Of a stretch of 64,000 nucleotides of DNA, positions 9,818-18,348 are shown in pieces. The notes under the pieces are model-generated. The model did not search any database. It was not told the DNA's origin and worked only from the letters and a program-made list of their open reading frames with translations. How positions within the stretch are numbered: position 1 is the stretch's first letter; every line of letters starts with the position of its first letter. This DNA comes from a bacterium (GTDB lineage: Bacteria; Bacteroidota; Ignavibacteria; Kapaibacteriales; UBA7675). Location: positions 62,001 to 126,000 of the forward strand of contig JAUIKM010000015.1 in NCBI GenBank assembly GCA_030430495.1, in the 5' to 3' direction. Position numbers and translations under genes: made by a program.

Positions 9818-9835
9818 ACAGGAGGTACATCCTGT
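9818..9835. promoter_or_regulatory. Near-perfect 18-bp palindrome upstream of the OmpA-family gene
   Basis: The sequence ACAGGAGGTACATCCTGT is symmetric except for one mismatched pair. It lies 76-93 bases before the start codon at 9742, in the transcribed leader if the -7 element at 9895-9902 is used. It could be an operator or a small leader hairpin. No regulator is identified. Confidence 0.35.
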
Positions 9836-9890
9836 GCGCCGCCGGGAGGAATTCTACACGCCTGGCCGTTCGCACCGGAATGTTCATTGC

Positions 9891-9904
9891 GGTGCAAAAC
9901 TACA
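9891..9904 (-). promoter_or_regulatory. Putative promoter element of the OmpA-family gene (shared 14-mer)
   Basis: On the minus strand this reads TGTAGTTTTGCACC, which contains TAGTTTTG, an exact match to the Bacteroidota -7 consensus TAnnTTTG. The same 14 bases occur upstream of the DUF3078 outer-membrane protein gene at 60440-60453. It overlaps the stop codon of guaD. The -33 element is not clear. Confidence 0.5.
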
Positions 9905-11207
9905 AAGCACCTTGCAAAAATACACAAGCTCCGCGAATGTACGCGGCCTGAATGGAGGGCGCCGTGGTTGAATAGACCAGTTCGCTCAACTTTTTTTCCG
10001 TGGAATCGACGCCTTCGCGCCGACTTTCCTCTTTGGGCGCGGTGCAAAGCAAAAAGTCGGCTTCCTTGCCGGCTTCGAGCGAGCCGATCGTCCCGTCGAG
10101 TCCCAGCGCGCGTGCGCCGTCCAGCGTCGCAAGTCGCAGCGCTTCCAGCGCCGTCGGCGCGGGACGTTCGCTTTCTGGATGCATGAAATTCCAGGTTTTG
10201 GCGCTTTCGATCGCCTCGCGCATTTCGTTGAACATCGACAGCGTCCAGCCGCCGGCGACATCCGAGCCGAGGCCGATGCGCAGTCCGCGTTCCTGATACT
10301 TCCGCAAAGCCATCACGCCGCTTTGCAGAAAACGGTTGGAACAGGGGCAGTGCGCCAGCGCCGTATCGCTGTCCGCCAGGACGTCGAGATCGGCATCGGG
10401 CACGTAAATGGCGTGGGCCATGATCGTGCGTTCGCCGAGCAGCCCGGCGCGGGCGTAGATGTCGGTATAACCGGACGCGTAAGAGTGCCGGCTGTGTACA
10501 AAGTCCAGTTCGGCCCTGTTTTCAGCCAGATGCGATTGCACGGGGAGATTGTTGACGCGCGCAAAATCGCCGCAGTCGCGCAGCAGCCGGCGACTGCAAC
10601 TGCCGGCGTAGCGCGGCGTGACGCAATACTGGAGGCGGCCGTTGTCCACCTTGTGCCACTGCCGGGCCAACGCTTCCATATCGGCCATATTTTGTTTGTC
10701 ACTGTGCGTGAGGTCCGGAGGCGCGCACATGTCGATCATCGACTTGCCGATCAGCGCGCGGATGCCGGACTTAAACGCTTCGTCAAAACAGATCGACGTC
10801 GCCTCCGCATGGACGGTTGAAAAAACCGCCATGGTCGTAGTGCCCTGTTTAAGTGCGGCGGCAAAGAAGTCACGTGCCACGCGCCGCGCCAGATCGGCGT
10901 CGCTGAAACGCGCTTCAAAAGGAAACACCACGTTCTCCAGCCAGTTTAACAGTTCGCCCGACCACTGCGCCCGCAGGGGAAACTGCGGCGCGTGCACATG
11001 CGTGTCGATCATGCCCGGCAGAATAAGCGCATCGGGATTGCGGTATTCAACAATCTCGTCGCCCGTGGGACAGCCCGGGTAGGGGCCGGCGTATTCGATG
11101 CGTCCCGCGGCGTTGACGAGCAGAGCGCCGTCGCTTTCGTCCAGCGTGCCGCCGCCCGCGAGCGGGCTGATAATACGACCGCGATAGAGTTGCAAGTTCC
11201 GCGCCAT
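9900..11207 (-). CDS. guaD: Guanine deaminase
   Basis: Guanine deaminase converts guanine to xanthine in purine salvage and catabolism, using a metal centre in an amidohydrolase fold. The 435-residue protein shows the metal-binding motifs in order: DTHVHAPQ, then SHLAEN, then MAHAIYVPD, then GLGSDVAGG. The family-typical CPCSNRFL stretch lies just before the last. Length is normal. Its ATG follows the recX stop directly (TGAATG), so recX and guaD are co-translated. The shared transcription with a recombination regulator has no obvious metabolic reason. Confidence 0.9.
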   Translation of the reverse strand: MARNLQLYRGRIISPLAGGGTLDESDGALLVNAAGRIEYAGPYPGCPTGDEIVEYRNPDALILPGMIDTHVHAPQFPLRAQWSGELLNWLENVVFPFEARFSDADLARRVARDFFAAALKQGTTTMAVFSTVHAEATSICFDEAFKSGIRALIGKSMIDMCAPPDLTHSDKQNMADMEALARQWHKVDNGRLQYCVTPRYAGSCSRRLLRDCGDFARVNNLPVQSHLAENRAELDFVHSRHSYASGYTDIYARAGLLGERTIMAHAIYVPDADLDVLADSDTALAHCPCSNRFLQSGVMALRKYQERGLRIGLGSDVAGGWTLSMFNEMREAIESAKTWNFMHPESERPAPTALEALRLATLDGARALGLDGTIGSLEAGKEADFLLCTAPKEESRREGVDSTEKKLSELVYSTTAPSIQAAYIRGACVFLQGAL

Positions 11208-11930
11208 TCAGTCTTCCTCCGCAAAGACGGTGTTCAGCGCCAGCCGCACGTCGTCGTAGCCGAAGCCGCGCCGCAGCAGCCAGGCGTGCAGCGAACTGCG
11301 CTGTTTCCGCGGTTCTTTGTGTTTAAGCTGCGGCAGTCTGCGGCGCGCGGCGGCAATGGCGCGCTCGCTTTCGTCGCCGGCCGTGTTTAAGTCGCGCAGC
11401 ACATCGTCGCACAGGTCCGCCTGAACGCCGCGCTGCTGCAGATCGTGTTTAATGCGGCGCAGGCCTTTTTTGCCGAGGCGCAATTGTTCTTCGGCGTACA
11501 TGCGCGCATAGCGGCGATCATCGAGATAGTCGAATTCATACAAAAAGGCTATGCCGTCTTCGACGAGTTTATCGTTGTAGCCATGCTCGCGCAGGCGCTT
11601 GCGCGCCTGCTCTTCGGTGCGCGGTTTAAATGCCACGTAGGCCAGCGCGTGGCGGCGCATCTGCAGGCGCGCCTCCGCGGCTTCAACTTCTTCCAGCAGC
11701 GGCGCGGTCAGCGGCGTGCCGCGGCCCAGGCCGAACTCGTGCACGATGTCGGGGTTGCACTCGGTTAACAGTTCGCCGCCGACGAAGATGCGGCAGCGTT
11801 TGTTGCGCCGGCCGACGAGGCGCACCGCCGAGATTGTGCCGATGATTTCCGCTCCGTCGGGCACGCGCGCCTGCTCACCACGGCTGATGAGTTCCTGCAA
11901 GCGCTCGGCGAGTTTTTGAATGTCGGACAT
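11208..11930 (-). CDS. recX: Regulatory protein RecX
   Basis: RecX binds RecA filaments and limits their activity. The 240-residue protein has a non-conserved N-terminal part (about 1-85) and then tandem three-helix repeats: ALAYVAFKPRTEEQARKRLR, FLYEFDYLDDRRYARMYAEE and GLRRIKHDLQQRGVQ. The C-terminal part (PRKQRSSLHAWLLRRGFGYDDV) is a further repeat. recA lies 165 bases upstream on the same strand, separated by a hairpin terminator, so recX is probably read at a lower level by read-through, as is common for this pair. Confidence 0.88.
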   Translation of the reverse strand: MSDIQKLAERLQELISRGEQARVPDGAEIIGTISAVRLVGRRNKRCRIFVGGELLTECNPDIVHEFGLGRGTPLTAPLLEEVEAAEARLQMRRHALAYVAFKPRTEEQARKRLREHGYNDKLVEDGIAFLYEFDYLDDRRYARMYAEEQLRLGKKGLRRIKHDLQQRGVQADLCDDVLRDLNTAGDESERAIAAARRRLPQLKHKEPRKQRSSLHAWLLRRGFGYDDVRLALNTVFAEED

Positions 11931-12017
11931 GCGTTCGGCAGGTTGGTCTAAAACGCGCCGGCGGGCGGCGGCGGGCGCGTGTTGTGTTAAACAGTTTCAG
12001 GCTGCGCGATTAAACAA

Positions 12018-12057
12018 AACAGTCCGCAACGCGGCACGTGAGCCGTTGCGGACTGTT
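12018..12057 (-). terminator. Hairpin terminator between recA and recX
   Basis: A 14-bp inverted repeat (AACAGTCCGCAACG with CGTTGCGGACTGTT) encloses a short loop and is followed by TTTTG in the minus direction. It lies 39 bases after the recA stop and before recX, so it would attenuate recX expression. Confidence 0.8.
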
Positions 12058-12095
12058 GTAGTTTTACCGGGCTCCGCACAAGGGAGCGGCGAACC

Positions 12096-13298
12096 TCAGG
12101 AGCGTTTTTTGCGCGACGTGCCGTTGGACGCTTCAACGCCGACTTCTTCGTCACCGGAGTCCGCTTTGCCGGCGGCGTCGGTGTCGGCTTCGTCGGAGGG
12201 AATGATTCCGAGGGCCGTTTTGACCTGCTTCTCAAGTTTTTTGAGCAGTTCCTCGTCTTCGCGCAGTTTAAGACGCAGACCGTCGCGGCCCTGTGTGCGT
12301 TCGCCTTCGAAGCTGAACCAGGAGCCGCTGCGGTTGATAATTTTATTGGCCAGCCCCAGGTCGATCATATCGCCGATGCGCGAGATGCCTTCGTTGTACA
12401 GAATATCGAATTCCACTTCGCGGAAGGGCGGCGCGACTTTGTTTTTGATGATCTTGGCGCGCACGCGGTTGCCGACAATCGCGGCGGCGTCTTTGATCAC
12501 TTCCTTGCGGCGCACGTCGATGCGGACGGAGGCGTAGAATTTAAGCGCATTGCCGCCTGTGGTCGTTTCGGGGTTGCCGTAGACCACGCCAATTTTGTTG
12601 CGCAGCTGGTTCGTGAAGATGACGGTCGTGTGGGACTTGCCGATGGCGGCGTTCAGCTTGCGCATGGCCTGGGACATGAGGCGCGCCTGCGAACCCATCT
12701 GCGCATCGCCCATTTCTCCCTCAATTTCAACGCGCGGTGTGAGCGCGGCGACGGAGTCGACCACGACGACGTCGATGGCGTTGCTGCGCACGAGCGTCTC
12801 AACGATTTCAAGCGCCTGCTCGCCGAATTCGGGCTGAGAGAGCAGCAAGGTGTTAAGGTCGACGCCGAGGCGTTGCGCGTACTTAACATCCAGAGCGTGT
12901 TCGGTGTCGACAAAAGCGGCGTAACCGCCGTTTTTCTGCGCTTCGGCGATAACGTGCAGACAGACGGTTGTTTTACCGGAAGATTCCGGCCCGTAGATTT
13001 CAACGATGCGGCCGCGCGGTACGCCGCCGACGCCGATTGCATTGTCGAGCGAGATACAGCCGGTAGAGATGGCATCGACAGGCACCACAACGCTGTCGTT
13101 CAGGCGCATAATCGAGCCTTTGCCGTAGGCCGTTTCAATTTGTTCCATTGCCGCGGACAGTGCCCGCAATTTGGGATCGCTGGTGGAAGACTTGTCGCTT
13201 TTAAGAGATTTTGCGGCCATAGATGTCAACGTGTTCGTTATCGGGTTGCCTGAGCTGCGTTTTGCTTTGAAACTAGTACGATCACGTTTCATTAGCAA
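12096..13298 (-). CDS. recA: Recombinase RecA
   Basis: RecA forms filaments on single-stranded DNA, drives strand exchange and triggers LexA cleavage. The core is unmistakable: [19 protein letters not shown], Walker [23 protein letters not shown], and the loop region [15 protein letters not shown]. The C-terminal tail is acidic and then basic. The start is uncertain. A TTG at 13298 has an AGGAAA site at good distance, an ATG lies two codons later (13292), and an internal ATG at 13220 would remove a 26-residue basic extension but has no clear ribosome site. A divergent gene begins at 13404, leaving about 105 bases for both promoters. I saw no obvious LexA box. Confidence 0.97.
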   Translation of the reverse strand: MLMKRDRTSFKAKRSSGNPITNTLTSMAAKSLKSDKSSTSDPKLRALSAAMEQIETAYGKGSIMRLNDSVVVPVDAISTGCISLDNAIGVGGVPRGRIVEIYGPESSGKTTVCLHVIAEAQKNGGYAAFVDTEHALDVKYAQRLGVDLNTLLLSQPEFGEQALEIVETLVRSNAIDVVVVDSVAALTPRVEIEGEMGDAQMGSQARLMSQAMRKLNAAIGKSHTTVIFTNQLRNKIGVVYGNPETTTGGNALKFYASVRIDVRRKEVIKDAAAIVGNRVRAKIIKNKVAPPFREVEFDILYNEGISRIGDMIDLGLANKIINRSGSWFSFEGERTQGRDGLRLKLREDEELLKKLEKQVKTALGIIPSDEADTDAAGKADSGDEEVGVEASNGTSRKKRS

Positions 13299-13403
13299 TT
13301 GTATTTTCCTGAATGGGCGCTATTGCCGGACAAGCGGGCCAATATTTGCGGTTCCGCGTTCGTGTAGCAGAAAATACCCTGAAACCAACTCTCGATAGTC
13401 GAC

Positions 13404-13724
13404 ATGCCGCATTCCGGGCTTCCACATTCAAACGATGAAACACCGGCGTCAAAAACGCTGGCGCTGAGCGTTGCGCTGGACGCCGGCGGCAGTCCGGTTC
13501 TGTCGGAACAGGTCCGCAAAACCCTGCGCGCCTATGCGCATGCGGATATTCGCTTTGTGCTGCGAGATGAAGCGCGACGTTCGGAGTCTATCGGTGGTGA
13601 AGAAATTCAGCTGATCGCCGATACTCAAAAACTGGACGTCGAAGTCGTCGTCTACAGCCTCGGCGGCGAGGGCCTGGCGCTGGGCGACATGGACCTGGCG
13701 AACAAATTGACGCAACTGCTGTAA
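13404..13724 (+). CDS. Small protein with a degenerate HPr-like fold
   Basis: This 106-residue protein is not recognised with certainty. By eye, residues about 20-106 align with the HPr phosphocarrier encoded at 46584-46853: SVALDAGGSPVLSEQV sits where HPr has its active-site loop, ADIRFVLRD aligns with the second strand, SIGGEEIQLIA aligns with KSIIGVMTLAA, and LDVEVVVYSLGGEG aligns with the last strand. The catalytic histidine and its GLHARP context are absent, so phosphotransfer is not expected. A PIN-domain gene follows 65 bases downstream. The alignment is weak, so another small alpha/beta fold remains possible. Confidence 0.45.
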   Translation: MPHSGLPHSNDETPASKTLALSVALDAGGSPVLSEQVRKTLRAYAHADIRFVLRDEARRSESIGGEEIQLIADTQKLDVEVVVYSLGGEGLALGDMDLANKLTQLL

Positions 13725-13789
13725 TACGCGCTGCTGAACTCTGCGGGACTAACAAGAAAGTCAAGCGGGCATCGGATCGGGCCGGGGAG

Positions 13790-14191
13790 ATGCAGAAAAA
13801 CGTGAGGGGTGCAATTTTTGTCGAAACTGATCTGCTGGCAGCGTTTTTACTGTGCGGCGATCCCCCGTCGGAGCTGCGGCGGATGTTGACAAAGCGGCCC
13901 TGTTTTACGGGATTTGTGCAGGCGGCGGAGCTGCTGGCCTGTGCGTCGGGCAAGGAACAGAAAGCAATTATCGATCGGGTTTTGTGCGGCGTCAAAATAC
14001 TGGGAATGCACGCACGTTATGCCGAGGCCGTCGCGTCGATACTGCGGGAAGAAACAGAGCCGCAGCGCCTGTCCTTCCGCGACGCCACGGTGCTGGCGAT
14101 GGTCCGCGAAGCGCGGCTGCCGCTAGCCACGATCAAACACAGGGCAAAATTTGAGCCCCTGTGCGCGATTGCGACAATAGATGAAATATAG
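13790..14191 (+). CDS. PIN-domain protein (VapC-like), putative RNase
   Basis: The 133-residue protein matches the order of PIN-domain landmarks. An N-terminal acidic strand IFVETDLLAAFLL is followed by an acidic residue after the second helix (FVQAAELLA), then LSFRDATVLAMVREARLPLAT. The last motif is the family position of the third acidic residue. The fourth acidic position (usually TxD after LAT) reads TIKHRAKF, so the active site may be incomplete. PIN proteins of the VapC type are toxins that cut RNA and normally follow a small antitoxin gene; the gene before this one is HPr-like, not a known antitoxin. The ATG at 13790 touches a GGGGAG site with no spacing; a GTG at 13802 is an alternative start. 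Confidence 0.6.
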   Translation: MQKNVRGAIFVETDLLAAFLLCGDPPSELRRMLTKRPCFTGFVQAAELLACASGKEQKAIIDRVLCGVKILGMHARYAEAVASILREETEPQRLSFRDATVLAMVREARLPLATIKHRAKFEPLCAIATIDEI

Positions 14192-14242
14192 GTCCGTCCG
14201 AACAGTGTCATCCTTCGTCAGGCGGTGAAGGAATCACGGACC
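14191..14242. other. Two-stage hairpin between the PIN gene and rpoD
   Basis: GGTCCGT at 14191-14197 pairs with ACGGACC at 14236-14242. Inside, CCTTC at 14212-14216 pairs with GAAGG at 14227-14231. No T-run follows. It starts on the last base of the PIN-gene stop codon, so it may protect the 3' end of that transcript or form part of the rpoD leader. Confidence 0.35.
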
Positions 14243-14304
14243 ACACATCGATTTCAGTAATTCCAGTGTTCCAGAGACACATTCACTAATTGAACAGGTT
14301 GCCG

Positions 14305-15168
14305 ATGCGCATTACCAAACAATATACGAATCGTGAAAGCCAGTCGCTCGACAAGTACCTGCAAGAGATAGGGCGCGTTGAACTCCTTACCCCCCAGGAA
14401 GAAATTGAACTGGCGAAAAACATTAAGAAAGGCGGTCCGCAGGGCGAAATGGCTCTGGAGCGACTGACCAAGGCGAATCTGCGTTTTGTGGTGTCGGTTG
14501 CAAAACAATATCAGAATCAGGGGCTCTCTCTCGGGGACCTGATTAATGAAGGCAACCTGGGCCTGATCAAAGCGGCCAAACGCTTTGATGAAACACGCGG
14601 CTTCAAATTTATCTCCTACGCAGTCTGGTGGATCCGCCAATCGATTCTGCAGGCTCTGGCCGAGCAGTCCCGTATTGTGCGTCTGCCGCTGAATCGCGTC
14701 GGCGCGCTCAATAAAATCGGGAAAAAATTCAGCGAACTCGAACAGGCCTACGAACGTGAACCGACGTCGGCCGAGTTGGCGGAACAGCTCGATATGAGTA
14801 TGAGCGAAGTAGCCGACACAATCAAGATCTCCGGTCGTCACCTGTCCGTCGACGCGCCTTTTTCCGAGGGCGAAGACAACCGACTGCTCGACGTTCTGCC
14901 GAACGAACAGCAGCCGCCGCCGGACAACGGCCTGATCAATGAATCGCTGCGCATCGAAGTACGCCGCGCGCTCTCGACGCTGTCGGAACGCGAAGCGGAA
15001 GTCATCCGCCTGTATTTTGGTCTGGACAACGAACACTCTCTGACGCTCGAGGAAATCGGCGAACGCTTTAATCTGACGCGCGAACGCGTGCGCCAGATCA
15101 AGGAAAAAGCGATCCGCCGTCTGCGGCATGCTTCGCGCTCCAAAGCGCTGCGCGCCTACCTCGGCTGA
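14305..15168 (+). CDS. rpoD: Primary sigma factor RpoD (Bacteroidota/Chlorobiota type)
   Basis: The 287-residue housekeeping sigma factor starts at the ATG that gives [20 protein letters not shown], the N-terminus conserved in this phylum group; an upstream TTG in frame is unlikely. It lacks region 1.1 and the large non-conserved insert, hence the short length. Region 2 is complete ([16 protein letters not shown], then [20 protein letters not shown] and [10 protein letters not shown]). Region 3 and region 4 follow, with the -35 recognition helix in [16 protein letters not shown]. This type reads the unusual TTTG/TAnnTTTG promoters of Bacteroidota, and matching elements are visible in this window. 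Confidence 0.96.
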   Translation: MRITKQYTNRESQSLDKYLQEIGRVELLTPQEEIELAKNIKKGGPQGEMALERLTKANLRFVVSVAKQYQNQGLSLGDLINEGNLGLIKAAKRFDETRGFKFISYAVWWIRQSILQALAEQSRIVRLPLNRVGALNKIGKKFSELEQAYEREPTSAELAEQLDMSMSEVADTIKISGRHLSVDAPFSEGEDNRLLDVLPNEQQPPPDNGLINESLRIEVRRALSTLSEREAEVIRLYFGLDNEHSLTLEEIGERFNLTRERVRQIKEKAIRRLRHASRSKALRAYLG

Positions 15169-15213
15169 TGTTGACGCTTCGCCCCGGTCCAAACGACAAG
15201 CAATAAAAACAAG

Positions 15214-15243
15214 CGCCTGCCGATTTCCCATCGGCGGGCGTTT
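15214..15243 (+). terminator. Terminator after rpoD
   Basis: An 11-bp stem (CGCCTGCCGAT with ATCGGCGGGCG, one T-G pair) closes a 5-base loop and is followed by TTTCTG. It lies 46 bases after the rpoD stop. Confidence 0.75.
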
Positions 15244-15370
15244 CTGTATCCGCTCCGAAGCAATTCGGAAACACGGGATGGTCACCCGACGGGAATTCGG
15301 TATTTTGCGGGGCCTGTGATGCGCGGACGGCGGCCGTCCGCGCGCCTCTTTTTCAGAAAGGTACTACGTC

Positions 15371-16297
15371 ATGAAGTCAGTCAGCGAAAACAGCGATATC
15401 AGCCTGTCGTTACCTGTCATTCAACCCGAAGTCAAGCCCGCGCCGAGCGAGGAGCCGCGCCTGGGACGCCGTCCCGATTGGCTCAAGGTACGCCCGCCGG
15501 GCGGCGCGGAGTTTGCGAAGCTGCGCAAGATGATGCGCTCCAAGACGCTGCACACGGTCTGCGAGGAGGCGCGCTGCCCGAATATCGCCGAGTGCTGGGG
15601 CGCCGGCACCGCCACCTTTATGATTCTTGGCGACACCTGCACGCGTTCCTGCGGCTTCTGCGCCGTCAAAACCGGACGCCCGCCGCTGCTGGACCAGGAA
15701 GAACCCGGCCGCGTGGCCGACGCCGTGGCGGACATGAACCTGAAACACATCGTCATCACCTCGGTCAACCGCGACGAGCTGAAAGACGGCGGTTCGGACA
15801 TTTTTGCGCGCACGATTCTGGACACGCGCGCCAAGAGCCCGAACACGAGCATCGAAGTGCTTATCCCCGATTTCAAGGGCGACCTGCAGGCGCTGCAACT
15901 GATTATCGATGCGCGCCCGGAAATCCTGAACCACAACATGGAAACCGTGCCGCGCCTGTACCGCCGCGTGCGGCCGCAGGCTAAATACGACCGCTCCCTG
16001 TTGGTGCTGGACGAATGCAAAAAACAGGGCCTCAAGACCAAAACGGGTCTGATGCTCGGCCTGGGTGAAACGCGCGAAGAAGTCGTGGCGGTGATGGAAG
16101 ACCTGCGCAAGATCGACTGCGACATCCTGACGCTGGGGCAGTACCTGCAACCCACGAAAAATCACCTGCCGGTGGACCGCTACGTGCACCCGGACGAGTT
16201 TGCCGAGTACAGGAAGATCGGCATGGAAATGGGCTTCGGCCACGTTGAGTCCGGCCCCCTGGTCCGCAGCTCCTATCACGCCGAGCGCCACGTCTGA
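15371..16297 (+). CDS. lipA: Lipoyl synthase
   Basis: LipA inserts two sulfur atoms into protein-bound octanoyl groups, using radical SAM chemistry and two 4Fe-4S clusters. Both cluster motifs are present: the auxiliary one in [12 protein letters not shown] and the radical-SAM one in CTRSCGFC. Family blocks such as [19 protein letters not shown] and [10 protein letters not shown] are intact, as is the C-terminal RSSYHAE. The length of 308 residues is normal. A weak AAAGG site precedes the ATG. Its stop overlaps the next start (TGATG). A likely client of lipoylation, GcvH, is encoded at 52614-52994. Confidence 0.97.
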   Translation: MKSVSENSDISLSLPVIQPEVKPAPSEEPRLGRRPDWLKVRPPGGAEFAKLRKMMRSKTLHTVCEEARCPNIAECWGAGTATFMILGDTCTRSCGFCAVKTGRPPLLDQEEPGRVADAVADMNLKHIVITSVNRDELKDGGSDIFARTILDTRAKSPNTSIEVLIPDFKGDLQALQLIIDARPEILNHNMETVPRLYRRVRPQAKYDRSLLVLDECKKQGLKTKTGLMLGLGETREEVVAVMEDLRKIDCDILTLGQYLQPTKNHLPVDRYVHPDEFAEYRKIGMEMGFGHVESGPLVRSSYHAERHV

Positions 16298-17061
16298 TGC
16301 GCGTCACGGTCCTCGGCTCCGGAACATCGTCGGGCGTGCCCGTAATCGGCTGCCCCTGCCCCACCTGCCTGTCGGACGACCCGCGCGACCAGCGTCTGCG
16401 GCCGTCGATCCTGCTGGAAGCGGAGGACACGGCGCTCGTATTTGACACGTCGACGGACTTCCGACAGCAGATGCTGCGCGCGGACGTGAAACACCTGGAC
16501 GCGGTGATCTTTACGCACCACCACTGCGACCACGTGGCGGGCTTCGACGACATCCGCGCTTTTAATTTTATATCGGGCCGGGCACTTCCGATTTACACGC
16601 TGCCGGAGACGCTGGCGGCGCTGCAGCGCATGTTCAGCTATGTATTTACGCCGCCGGAGCAGATCGGCGGCGGCATCCCGCAGATCATCCCGACGGAGAT
16701 CGACTCGGCGTCCTTTGCCGTCAACGGGCTGGAGATCACTCCCATCCCGATGAAACACGGCATCATGCGCGTCAACGGCTACCGCATCGGCGACTTTGCG
16801 TACTGCACGGACACGAATTACATCCCGCCGGAATCCTTTGAGCTGCTCGACGGCGTGAAGGTTCTTGTACTCGACGCTCTGCGCTACCGGCGTCACCCGA
16901 CGCATTTCACTGTCGACGAGGCGATTGAGGCGGCTTGCCGCATCGGCGCCGAGCGGACGTACTTCACGCATATCGCGCACCAGATCAAACATGCCGACTT
17001 GAGTTCACAGCTGCCGGACGGCATCGAACTGGCCTGGGACGGGCTGGTGATCGAGCTGTGA
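16297..17061 (+). CDS. Metallo-beta-lactamase-fold hydrolase, PhnP-like
   Basis: The 254-residue protein begins with VTVLGSGTSSGVP and the cysteine cluster GCPCPTC, which marks the PhnP-like branch of the MBL superfamily. The metal motif is THHHCDH (HxHxDH form) near residue 72. Further metal ligands are likely in MKHG, in TDTNYIP and in the C-terminal THIAHQIKH. These enzymes are usually phosphodiesterases on cyclic phosphates or nucleotides. It is translationally coupled to lipA by a one-base overlap. The substrate here is not known. Confidence 0.85.
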   Translation: MRVTVLGSGTSSGVPVIGCPCPTCLSDDPRDQRLRPSILLEAEDTALVFDTSTDFRQQMLRADVKHLDAVIFTHHHCDHVAGFDDIRAFNFISGRALPIYTLPETLAALQRMFSYVFTPPEQIGGGIPQIIPTEIDSASFAVNGLEITPIPMKHGIMRVNGYRIGDFAYCTDTNYIPPESFELLDGVKVLVLDALRYRRHPTHFTVDEAIEAACRIGAERTYFTHIAHQIKHADLSSQLPDGIELAWDGLVIEL

Positions 17062-17587
17062 GGCGAGACGTTCAGGCGCCGAGGGGTTGCTTTGATCGAG
17101 CTGCAGACGCCGTTTGGGCGGGCGGAAAGCGCGTTGGAGATTTTGATGCGAAATTGAGGACGCGATGGCGCGGCACGGCGGCGGGCATTGGAGGGCGAGC
17201 GTGTAAGGTGTTGATTTTGTTGGGGTTGCGGGGGCGGCGTGTCGATGGAATCGGAATCGGACGCACTTCAGGCTAGATCCGGGGCCCGCCCCGCCACCAC
17301 CTCGGGAAGCTCCACCACGTTCCAACGCACTCCTCCCTCCCTGCTTCAGTGCAAGTTTTGCTGAGTGTTTTTCGCGCGGTTCAACGCGCCGCATGCTGCG
17401 CGCCGTACTCCGCAAGCATACAGACATTGCCGCGCATTAACCAGCGAAAAAAATTAACCGTCGCTCACACGTGCTTCAACGGTATGATTTCCCGCTCAAG
17501 CGGGCAAGCGCCGCAATCTGCGTTCGGATATTCTGCCGCCGAGCGCTAAATTCCCCCCGTCAACACATTAACTTCCGGAGACCTCCC
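17062..17587. other. Gene-free stretch with strong strand asymmetry
   Basis: No gene is supported in these 526 bases. From about 17090 to 17270 the plus strand is G-rich with GGGG and GGCGG runs; from about 17275 to 17345 it turns C-rich (CCCGCCCCGCC, CCACC). A GGAG ribosome site at 17577-17580 belongs to the VOC gene that starts at 17588. Confidence 0.5.
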
Positions 17588-18043
17588 ATGTCTGTCGACC
17601 CAATCCCCGGCAACGTCCAACGCGTCATCCCCTACCTCATGGTGGACAGCATCGATGCCGAACTCCCCTTCGTCCAAGCCGTCTTCGGCGCGGACATCCT
17701 CGAAAAAATCCCCGGCCCGGACAACAAAATCATGCACGCCGAAATCAAAATCGGCGATTCCATGGTCATGTTCGGCTCAAAAGACGGCGAATCCGTCCCC
17801 AGCATGCTCTACGTCTACGTCCCCGACACGGACGCCGCCTACCGCAAGGCAATCGAACTCGGCGCGACAAGCTTGATGGAACCGGCCGATCAATTCTACG
17901 GCGACCGCAACGCGGGCGTGCAGGATAAACAGGGCATCAAATGGTGGATCGCCAGCCGCGTCGAAAACGTCAGCCCGGAAGAAATGGAAAAGCGCTCGCG
18001 CGAGTGGGCCGAAAAGAATCAGGGCCCGCACCCGCTTGTTTAA
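17588..18043 (+). CDS. VOC-family (glyoxalase/bleomycin-resistance fold) protein
   Basis: The 151-residue protein starts at the ATG preceded by GGAG eight bases upstream. The fold elements of a vicinal-oxygen-chelate protein are visible: RVIPYLMVDSIDAELPFVQAVFGAD, a central HAEIKIGDSMVMFGS and a second module YVYVPDTDAAYRKAIELGA. The ending PADQFYGDRNAGVQDKQGI is typical of the PhnB/YP-type subgroup. Many members of this subgroup are uncharacterised, and the substrate cannot be inferred. The C-terminal extension is rich in charged residues. Confidence 0.8.
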   Translation: MSVDPIPGNVQRVIPYLMVDSIDAELPFVQAVFGADILEKIPGPDNKIMHAEIKIGDSMVMFGSKDGESVPSMLYVYVPDTDAAYRKAIELGATSLMEPADQFYGDRNAGVQDKQGIKWWIASRVENVSPEEMEKRSREWAEKNQGPHPLV

Positions 18044-18110
18044 GTTGTAAAAATCGCAGCCGTCGGCACGTCATGTGCAGGACGCGTCGGCGGCTTCCAA
18101 GCAAAACCCC

Positions 18111-18302
18111 GCTTCGCCCCGGCTGCGCTCGTGGCTTGCTTTTTTATTTTGTTAACCACCGAAGTCACAACGTCAAACCACCGAGTCTGTTAACATCCTC
18201 AAAACCTCAAACCACAAGCCGGCCCGCGCGTGATCACCCGGTGACAAACAAAAGAATCAACGAGCCTGAGGACAAGCGCAGCGCAGGCCTCAAAGCGATC
18301 AG
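18111..18302 (+). repeat. Two-block intergenic repeat, copy A
   Basis: Block 1 (18111-18162, starting GCTTCGCCCCG and holding GTGGCTTGCTTTT) and block 2 (18227-18302, starting CGCGTGATCACCCGG) recur in the same order and orientation at 21170-21360, on the other side of the helicase gene. In block 2 I count 68 identical bases of 76 by hand; block 1 differs at about six of 52. The middle part does not align. The 305 bases between the VOC stop and the helicase stop hold only this element. Confidence 0.75.
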
Positions 18303-18348
18303 GTCCGCGCCCCGATTAAACAACCAGCCGCTCATCAAAACTGCGCGA

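Noticed and set aside
15316-15984. Plus-strand frame overlapping lipA in another phase
   Set aside because: Arg-rich shadow of lipA, which is well supported in its own frame.
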